Positions 22,164-26,653 of a stretch of 26,653 nt of DNA are shown here, one piece after another. The notes beneath the pieces were generated by a model. The model saw only the letters and a list, made by a program, of their open reading frames with translations, had not been told where the DNA came from and searched no databases. Source of the stretch: an uncultured Oscillibacter sp. (GTDB lineage Bacteria; Bacillota; Clostridia; Oscillospirales; Oscillospiraceae); assembly GCA_910576845.1 (NCBI GenBank), contig CAJTJA010000032.1:1-26653 (forward strand), read 5' to 3'. The position numbers were made by a program, and so were the translations under genes. Within the stretch, counting starts at the first letter, position 1, and every line of letters starts with the position of its first letter.

Positions 22164-22544
22164 ATGGCAATATTTACTCCCAAGCCGCTGTCCAAATCTC
22201 ACTCGCTGGAAAATCCCTCGGAGGATTACAAAGCGTCCCGCCGTTTAGAGCAATACCGGATCAGCAGCCTGGCTATTTATTTCCCTGCCTTTCCGGGCAC
22301 GCAATACCTTTCCTTTCAGTCTCTGTCCAAAGCCCTGACCCGAAACACCAGTCTGCCCCTGACGGGCTGCTGCGGCAAGGCCCTGCCGGTAACCCGGCTG
22401 CGGCTGTATTATGACGGCGGAGAGTTCTATCAGGACTTCACCTTTGAGAAGCTGGCCGCCGCTAACGAGGCGCTGGACACTATCGCCGCCGCACGCCCCG
22501 AGCTCCCTTTGGAACGGGAGGAGCGAACGCAAAGCGCCATCTGA
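22164..22544 (+). CDS. Hypothetical protein (126 aa)
   Basis: I do not recognise a family. The ATG follows GGGGAGG at good spacing. The protein has no signal or membrane segment. It begins with a polar, Ser/Lys-rich stretch (MAIFTPKPLSKSHSLENPS). A central part holds a pair of adjacent cysteines (TGCCGKALPVTRLRLYYDGGEFYQDF) that reads like beta strands, followed by a helix (EKLAAANEALDTIAAARPEL) and a charged end. It is a single-gene unit between the divergent serA promoter and a strong terminator. Codon use is like that of the neighbours. Confidence 0.7.
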   Translation: MAIFTPKPLSKSHSLENPSEDYKASRRLEQYRISSLAIYFPAFPGTQYLSFQSLSKALTRNTSLPLTGCCGKALPVTRLRLYYDGGEFYQDFTFEKLAAANEALDTIAAARPELPLEREERTQSAI

Positions 22545-22651
22545 TTTTCTTTTTTTGAAGAAGCCGGAATGAATTCCACCTCTGCCTTATTTAAGGAGCG
22601 CTTTCCCTGTTTGTTTCATGTGCGCCCCATTTTGTGTTCTGCAAAACTCAC

Positions 22652-22684
22652 AGCGCCGGAGGCTGTCCCTCCGGCGCTTTTTTT
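22652..22684 (+). terminator. Strong intrinsic terminator
   Basis: A perfect 11-bp stem AGCGCCGGAGG / CCTCCGGCGCT with a 5-nt loop is followed by a run of seven T. It insulates the MerR promoter 31 bp downstream. Confidence 0.92.
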
Positions 22685-22715
22685 GCTCTTTTTTCGGAAA
22701 TTTGCAAAATTACAC

Positions 22716-22746
22716 TTGACCTTCCCCCTGCTGGAAGGTGTATCAT
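22716..22746 (+). promoter_or_regulatory. MerR-type promoter/operator with 19-bp spacer
   Basis: TTGACC (22716-22721) and TATCAT (22741-22746) are 19 bp apart. The spacer holds a perfect dyad, ACCTTCC-7 nt-GGAAGGT (22719-22739). A 19-bp spacer with a centred dyad is the hallmark of promoters that MerR proteins untwist, and a MerR gene follows. It is therefore likely autoregulated. Confidence 0.87.
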
Positions 22747-22863
22747 GACTGTATTCTCAGGTGAGAAACGCGCATTCCCCTCCGTACGGACCGAAATGCC
22801 GCCTAACTCAACAGCAGCCAAACATTCTTTCAGCGCTTTTCAGAAAACGGGGAGATGAGAGAC

Positions 22864-23514
22864 TTGAAGATCAACGAAGTGGAAGCCCTGGTTGGCATTA
22901 CCCGAAAAAACATTCGCTTCTACGAGTCCGAGGGCCTGCTTGCCCCCCGCCGGAACAGCGAAAATGGCTACCGGGACTATGGCTCTGCCGAGATCAATGC
23001 CCTGCTTCAGATCAAACTGCTGCGAAAGCTGGGCGTGCCTCTGGAGGAAATCCGTCGAATGCAGAGCGGGGCCCACACAGTGGGAGACGGCATGCGCCGT
23101 CATCTGGTCACGCTGGAGCGGGACCGGGATAATCTGGACCATGCCATTCGCCTCTGCGCAGGACTGACGGACCGGCAGGAACACCTGAGCGGCCTGGATG
23201 CGGGGAGCATTTTAGAGGAGATGGAAACCATGGAGCAAGGCGGCGCCACCTTCCAGAACAAGCAGAAGCGAGATGTTCGTATCCGCTACGTCGCCCCGGT
23301 ATTCGTCACCATAGTGATGGTGCTGCTGATGAGCGGCCTTGTGGGACTGCTGCTGTGGAGCATTGCCCTGAGCGCAAACGACGCGCCTCCGGCACTGATG
23401 CTGGCCGTTTTCACGCTGGTCCCTCTGGTCATTATCGGCGGGGTTGTGCTGGCCTTAATCCAGCGAATACAGGAAATAGGGAGAGGAGAGATTGACGATG
23501 CGAAAAACTACTAG
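22864..23514 (+). CDS. MerR family regulator with C-terminal two-helix membrane module
   Basis: This roughly 216-aa protein has an N-terminal MerR winged helix (INEVEALVGITRKNIRFYESEGLLAPRR, then NGYRDYGSAEINALLQIKLLRKLGVPLEEIRRM) and a helical linker to about 135. Two membrane helices follow (APVFVTIVMVLLMSGLVGLLLW and LMLAVFTLVPLVIIGGVVLALIQ), and the tail is QRIQEIGRGEIDDAKNY. The effector is probably sensed at the membrane, because no Cys metal site is visible. The start is best taken as TTG 22864, 9 nt after GGGGAG. The ATG at 22855 touches that site directly and would add three residues. It overlaps the next gene by 17 bp. The family is sure, the signal unknown. Confidence 0.9.
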   Translation: MKINEVEALVGITRKNIRFYESEGLLAPRRNSENGYRDYGSAEINALLQIKLLRKLGVPLEEIRRMQSGAHTVGDGMRRHLVTLERDRDNLDHAIRLCAGLTDRQEHLSGLDAGSILEEMETMEQGGATFQNKQKRDVRIRYVAPVFVTIVMVLLMSGLVGLLLWSIALSANDAPPALMLAVFTLVPLVIIGGVVLALIQRIQEIGRGEIDDAKNY

Positions 23515-23752
23515 GAAAAAAATTGCTCCCATTGTAATCACGGCGGCGGTGATCTTGTACATGATTCCGCTGTTCGTGGCGGTCCTTTCCATGGCAGGCT
23601 TTTTAGGCGGACAAAGAGATTTCGGCGCCATCCCCTTCCTTCTCGGTTACGCTATTCTGGGTGGTGCGGTAATTGCCGGCATTATCAAAGCCCTTTTTCA
23701 GCGGCTGAATGAAATCGACGGCGGTGAGGAAGAAGAAGCCAGCCAATACTAA
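23498..23752 (+). CDS. Small two-helix membrane protein related to the MerR membrane module
   Basis: This 84-aa protein has two hydrophobic helices (KIAPIVITAAVILYMIPLFVAVL and IPFLLGYAILGGAVIAGIIKALF) and the tail FQRLNEIDGGEEEEASQY. Both the first helix (IAPIVIT versus VAPVFVT) and the tail match the C-terminal part of the MerR protein encoded just upstream, so this looks like the membrane module as a free protein. The ATG at 23498 lies inside the MerR gene and has GAGAGGAGAG before it; the gene is translationally coupled. It may pair with the regulator in the membrane as a partner or competitor. Its function is inferred only. Confidence 0.8.
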   Translation: MRKTTRKKIAPIVITAAVILYMIPLFVAVLSMAGFLGGQRDFGAIPFLLGYAILGGAVIAGIIKALFQRLNEIDGGEEEEASQY

Positions 23753-23765
23753 CGGCAAAAAGGCA

Positions 23766-23792
23766 GCGGAGCGCCTTTCAAAAGCGCTCCGC
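23766..23792. terminator. Hairpin between convergent genes
   Basis: A perfect 9-bp stem GCGGAGCGC / GCGCTCCGC lies between the small membrane protein and the PilZ gene. TTTT follows on the plus side after CGGA, and TTTTT on the minus side after TGCC. Confidence 0.68.
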
Positions 23793-23814
23793 CGGATTTT
23801 CCCAATTTTCAGCC

Positions 23815-24549
23815 TTACCAGTGTCCGCCTTCTGACCGGCTGTGTTCCCGCCGGTTCCCCAGTTGGATATTGAAGAGCGTTTTGGTCAGCGTATCAATTT
23901 CCTCTTTTTTCAGTTGGGCAAATAAAATACCGCAGCGGAATTCGTTGGGGCCGCACTCCACCACTCGAATAACCTCGCCTACAAAGTCCATGGCCACATA
24001 ATCTTCCAGCTTGATCTTCAGGCGCAGGACCTCTCCTTCCCCATGGAGATACTCCGACATAAAGCAGCATCCGCCGGTGCTGATGTCCACCAGGGTGCAT
24101 TTTTCAGGGCGCTCAAAGCGCTCGTCGTTGTAATAGTAAATGGAGATGGGAACATTCACCGCCAAACGGAACGCATCCCTCTGGTTCTCATGAACCTCCG
24201 GCTCTATGTCCGTCAGACGCATCAAAATGCGGGAGGATTCCACCACGGTAGCCCGAAGGTAAAACTGCGTCATTTTGTTATCGCAGCCCCGGATAAACAC
24301 CGTGCTGCCCGGCTCGCAGACTTTAAAGGACAGTCCGCCGGGATGGCGTCCCATTGTCAGTTCCGTTCCGGAACGGCTGGTAATCAAGCCGGTATTCAAC
24401 ACCCGCCCGCTGCTTTCCAAGATTTCAATGGGCATCTCCCTGCACAGCTCAGGGAGTCCCGGGGGCGGTTCCTCAGTCACCGGCTGCGACGGTGTCAGGT
24501 CAAAATCCTCTAACTCCTGATCTCGGTTTAAAAAAGAAAAGATACCCAT
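23815..24549 (-). CDS. PilZ domain protein (YcgR-like cyclic di-GMP receptor)
   Basis: This 244-aa protein has an N-terminal domain (about 35-118, IEILESSGRVLNTGLITSRSG) like the YcgR N-domain, then a PilZ domain (about 120-230). The c-di-GMP binding signature is intact: RDAFR (R124, R128) and DISTGG (D155, S157, G160). Such proteins bind c-di-GMP and act on flagellar motors or exopolysaccharide synthesis. There is no transmembrane segment. The ATG at 24549 has AGGTGG upstream. No flagellar or glycan gene is in the window, so its target is unknown. Confidence 0.9.
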   Translation of the reverse strand: MGIFSFLNRDQELEDFDLTPSQPVTEEPPPGLPELCREMPIEILESSGRVLNTGLITSRSGTELTMGRHPGGLSFKVCEPGSTVFIRGCDNKMTQFYLRATVVESSRILMRLTDIEPEVHENQRDAFRLAVNVPISIYYYNDERFERPEKCTLVDISTGGCCFMSEYLHGEGEVLRLKIKLEDYVAMDFVGEVIRVVECGPNEFRCGILFAQLKKEEIDTLTKTLFNIQLGNRREHSRSEGGHW

Positions 24550-24633
24550 ACCGCACCACCTGTATCAAATATTTAAAAGCCTGTGCTGTTCGGCCGGAGG
24601 CAATGCTCCGATTTGATTCTTTGCTTATTGGGC

Positions 24634-24662
24634 ATTATAGCATAAATCCTTCCTGGCCGCAA
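24634..24662 (-). promoter_or_regulatory. Promoter of the PilZ gene
   Basis: TTGCGG and perfect TATAAT, with an extended TGC before it, are separated by 17 bp on the minus strand. The start point lies about 78 nt before the ATG. Confidence 0.8.
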
Positions 24663-24738
24663 GCCCTTCCCCATTTTTACGGGAAAACCAAAAGCTGGAG
24701 GGCCTCCCCTCTATTATCATATGAAAGGATGGATTAAT

Positions 24739-25002
24739 GTGACGGCCTCCACCGAATCCCGAAAGCGCCGCCAGCGGCGGCAGGCCGTATTGAGCGTGAT
24801 TGCGTTCACTCTGCTTCAAGCGGCCTGCGCAGCTTTGTCCGCCGCGCTGTGTTTTATTCCAGACCTGCCCAGATGGGTATTCTGGCTGTTCACCGCCCTG
24901 GCAGGCGGGTGCGGACTGCTGGTTATTCCCGCTCTGGTAGTGTTAAAACAACGTTTTAAAGAAATTGAAGGAGGAGAATACGATGCTGCTGCTGAATATT
25001 GA
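24739..25002 (+). CDS. Small two-helix membrane protein with the shared C-terminal tail
   Basis: This 87-aa protein has a very basic N-terminus (ESRKRRQRRQ), two hydrophobic helices (VLSVIAFTLLQAACAALSAALCFI and WVFWLFTALAGGCGLLVIPALVVL) and the tail KQRFKEIEGGEYDAAAEY. The tail matches those of the MerR protein and the 84-aa protein at 23498. The start is the GTG at 24739, with AAAGGA 10 nt upstream; the ATG at 24721 has no ribosome binding site. The codons of the tail also serve as the ribosome binding site and start of the next gene, which it overlaps by 20 bp. I know no named family. Confidence 0.75.
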   Translation: MTASTESRKRRQRRQAVLSVIAFTLLQAACAALSAALCFIPDLPRWVFWLFTALAGGCGLLVIPALVVLKQRFKEIEGGEYDAAAEY

Positions 25003-25294
25003 CCATGTACCCGGAAAGGAAATGGAAGCCCTTGGAATTGTGAAAGGAACGGTGGTCCAATCCAAAAACTTCGGCAAGGATTTTATGGCGGGCATGAAAA
25101 CGCTGGTAGGCGGTGAAATCGTGGGCTACACCGAAATGCTGAACGAGGCCCGGCAGATCGCTACGAAGCGCATGGTGGACGAAGCCCAGGCTTTGGGAGC
25201 CGACGCGGTGGTAAACGTCCGCTACGGCTCGTCTTCCGTCATGCAGGGCGCCGCCGAGGTGGTTGCCTACGGCACCGCCGTCAAGCTGAAATGA
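24983..25294 (+). CDS. YbjQ/UPF0145 family heavy-metal-binding-like protein
   Basis: This 103-aa protein is a full-length member of the YbjQ family (pentameric beta-rich cytoplasmic protein). The blocks VPGKEMEALGIVKGTVVQSKNFGKDFMAGMKTLVGGEIVGY, NEARQIATKRMVDEAQALGADAVVNVRYGSS and VVAYGTAVKL are complete. The ATG at 24983 has GGAGGAG immediately upstream, inside the preceding gene. The biochemical role of the family is unsettled; it was proposed from structure to bind metals. It is in a tight operon with a membrane protein and an MBL hydrolase. Confidence 0.92.
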   Translation: MLLLNIDHVPGKEMEALGIVKGTVVQSKNFGKDFMAGMKTLVGGEIVGYTEMLNEARQIATKRMVDEAQALGADAVVNVRYGSSSVMQGAAEVVAYGTAVKLK

Positions 25295-26004
25295 TGCATA
25301 TCACATTCCTGGACCACAGCGGTTTTCTGGTGGAAACAGCCTCCGCCGCGCTGCTGTTCGACTGGTGGAAGGGGGAGCTCCCGGCCATTGCGCCTGGGGC
25401 CCCTCTGTATGTCTTTGCCAGCCACCGGCATGAAGACCACTTTAAGCCCGAGATTTTTTCCCTGGACAATGGGGAACGGGAGGTTTACTTCGTTCTGGGG
25501 CACGACATTAAGCTGAGCCCCCGCAGTTTGGAACGCTGGGGGCTTTCCCCCGAGACAGCGGAAAAATGCTTCACTCTCCGGGGCGGGCAGACCTGTGTTC
25601 TGCCCTGCGCCAGTGTTGAGGCGCTCTCTTCCACAGATGAAGGAGCAGCCTTTCTGGTAACTGCCGGCAGCCAGACCGTCTTCCACGCGGGGGACCTGAA
25701 CTGGTGGCACTGGAAGGGAGAGGAGAAGGCCTGGAACAACAACATGGCCGCCAATTTCAAAGCGTACACAGAGCCCCTCCGGGGCCGGAAAATTGATCTT
25801 GCCATGCTGCCTCTGGACCCCCGGCTGGATGACGCCGGCTTTTGGGGGCCAAAGCACTTCCTTGAGCTGGCAGATATTCGAAAATTTCTGCCCATGCATC
25901 AGTGGGGAAACTTTGAATTTACGAAGAAGTTTCTTGAAGCCCATCCGGTTTTTGCGGATCGAACTCTGCCTGTGGAACGCGCGGGCCAAAGCTTCAACTT
26001 ATAA
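25291..26004 (+). CDS. MBL fold metallo-hydrolase
   Basis: This 237-aa metallo-beta-lactamase-fold enzyme carries the metal site HRHEDH (H45, H47, D49, H50), the VFHAGDLNWW segment with the bridging-type Asp, and PMHQWGNFEF near the C-terminus with another candidate ligand His. The size and short loops recall UlaG/YtnP-like or UPF0173 hydrolases rather than beta-lactamases. The substrate is unknown. The ATG at 25291 overlaps the TGA of ybjQ-type gene 24983 (ATGA), so it is translationally coupled and last of three overlapping genes. Confidence 0.9.
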   Translation: MMHITFLDHSGFLVETASAALLFDWWKGELPAIAPGAPLYVFASHRHEDHFKPEIFSLDNGEREVYFVLGHDIKLSPRSLERWGLSPETAEKCFTLRGGQTCVLPCASVEALSSTDEGAAFLVTAGSQTVFHAGDLNWWHWKGEEKAWNNNMAANFKAYTEPLRGRKIDLAMLPLDPRLDDAGFWGPKHFLELADIRKFLPMHQWGNFEFTKKFLEAHPVFADRTLPVERAGQSFNL

Positions 26005-26006
26005 CA

Positions 26007-26047
26007 TACAGGCGAAGGAAATCCAAAACGGATTTCCTTCGCCTGTA
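26007..26047. terminator. Bidirectional hairpin between convergent genes
   Basis: A perfect 18-bp stem with a 5-nt loop (TACAGGCGAAGGAAATCC and its complement) lies right after the MBL stop and just before the end of the convergent AIM24 gene. T-runs are weak, but stem strength is high. Confidence 0.75.
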
Positions 26048-26054
26048 AACCTGT

Positions 26055-26653
26055 TTAACTCTTGGAGGGCATTACAGAGGCAATGGAACCGGCGAAGGCG
26101 CTGAGAGGCATCGTCTGCAAAACCACTTTTCCCGGCCCGGTAACAATCGTATTAAACATCCCTTCCCCACCAAACAGAACATTTTTCACTCCCTTGACGG
26201 ACTGGATATCAATGGAGCACGTCTCATCCATCATGGCCAGGTTTCCGGTGTCCACAATCATCTGCTGCCCTGGAGCCAGATCATACTCCACCGCGGAACC
26301 GTCAATCTCCAGGAAGACCGTTCCCCGTCCGGAGAGCTTCTGCATAATGAAGCCCTCACCGCCGAAGAAGCCCGCGCCCAGCTTCTTTTGGAAAAATACG
26401 GACAACTCCACTCCCTGCTCCGAAGCCAGAAAAGCGGACTTCTGGGCTACAATGGATTTACCCGGCCCGATCTCCACCGCTCTGATAGCACCCGGAAAGC
26501 TGGATGCAAACGCAATCATGCCCGGGCCGCCTTTCGCTGTGTAGAAATTCTGGAACATAGACTCTCCGGAAAACATCCGGCCAAACGCCTTGCCCAGACT
26601 GCCTCCGGCGGAGGTCTGCATCTCCATATTGGGGCTCATCCACACCATGGAGC
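26055..26653 (-). CDS. AIM24/TIGR00266 family protein (5' partial)
   Basis: The minus-strand frame is open to the window edge. The first visible ATG (26648) reads MVWMSPNMEMQT, which is an internal family block (GSMVWMSPN), so the true start lies outside. The visible 197 residues show the repeated beta layout of the family: GKAFGRMFSGESMFQNFYTAKGGPGMIAFAS, PGKSIVAQKSAFLAS, FFGGEGFIMQKLSGRGTVFLEI and VLFGGEGMFNTIVTGPGKVVLQTMPLSAFAGSI. The molecular function is unknown; yeast Aim24 is needed for mitochondrial inner membrane organisation. It converges on the MBL gene. Confidence 0.92.
   Translation of the reverse strand, partial: SMVWMSPNMEMQTSAGGSLGKAFGRMFSGESMFQNFYTAKGGPGMIAFASSFPGAIRAVEIGPGKSIVAQKSAFLASEQGVELSVFFQKKLGAGFFGGEGFIMQKLSGRGTVFLEIDGSAVEYDLAPGQQMIVDTGNLAMMDETCSIDIQSVKGVKNVLFGGEGMFNTIVTGPGKVVLQTMPLSAFAGSIASVMPSKS

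Noticed and set aside
22164..22544. Zinc-ribbon or metal-binding function for the 126-aa protein from its CC pair
   Set aside because: There is only one Cys pair and no second ligand pair, so no metal site can be argued.
1..26653. CRISPR arrays, rRNA genes, complete insertion sequences, prophage genes
   Set aside because: No regularly spaced repeats, rRNA signatures, transposase or phage structural genes were seen on either strand.

Overview
The window looks like chromosome of a low- to mid-GC Firmicute of the Eubacteriales, most like the Oscillospiraceae (Flavonifractor/Lawsonibacter-type gut anaerobes). This is an inference from several things: Gram-positive ribosome binding sites, TTGACA/TATAAT promoters with 17-bp spacing, a T-box leader, lipoproteins in place of periplasmic proteins, an SLH-anchored wall enzyme, and a Tn916-family-like conjugative tail. 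No 16S or other species-level marker is present.

Layout. Positions 1-901 are the end of an integrative element: a partial sigma factor, an HTH protein and a 57-aa protein, closed by a hairpin. It abuts the 3' end of ssrA (tmRNA, minus strand, 979-1343). A minus-strand operon (4705 to 1597) encodes SmpB, a membrane protein, a cyclophilin and a short-chain dehydrogenase, and runs toward ssrA, so both trans-translation partners lie in one 3.7-kb stretch. Next come a frameshifted histidine phosphatase pseudogene (4869-5383) and a secreted 5'-nucleotidase with a LysM domain (minus, 5446-7512).

The centre (7.7-15.2 kb) holds two paralogous ABC uptake operons of the TrpXYZ type. Each has a lipoprotein, a permease and an ATPase, with the same 8-bp permease/ATPase overlap. 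Operon 2 has a textbook T-box whose specifier reads TGG (Trp), and it carries an extra fumarylacetoacetate-hydrolase-family enzyme. Operon 1 has no T-box. Its leader encodes a 33-aa, Phe/Tyr-rich peptide overlapping two mutually exclusive hairpins, which looks like ribosome-mediated attenuation. A 165-bp palindromic MITE-like element separates its lipoprotein and permease genes. The likely reading is a duplicated aromatic amino acid importer, one copy sensing Trp and the other Phe/Tyr, by different mechanisms.

Downstream are a GH18 enzyme with three SLH repeats, a barnase-like lipoprotein overlapping its barstar inhibitor, a membrane protein, and a minus-strand serA-mscS operon with a long leader. 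A small unknown gene follows. Then comes a MerR-type regulator with two membrane helices, preceded by a classic 19-bp-spacer MerR promoter, and a small membrane protein that resembles the regulator's own membrane module. A PilZ protein (minus) follows. Next is a tightly overlapping trio: a two-helix membrane protein, a YbjQ-type protein and an MBL-fold hydrolase. The window ends inside an AIM24-family gene. Three of the membrane proteins share a C-terminal tail of the form QR-x-x-EI-x-x-GE-x-x-x-A-x-x-Y, which links the MerR operon and the YbjQ operon.
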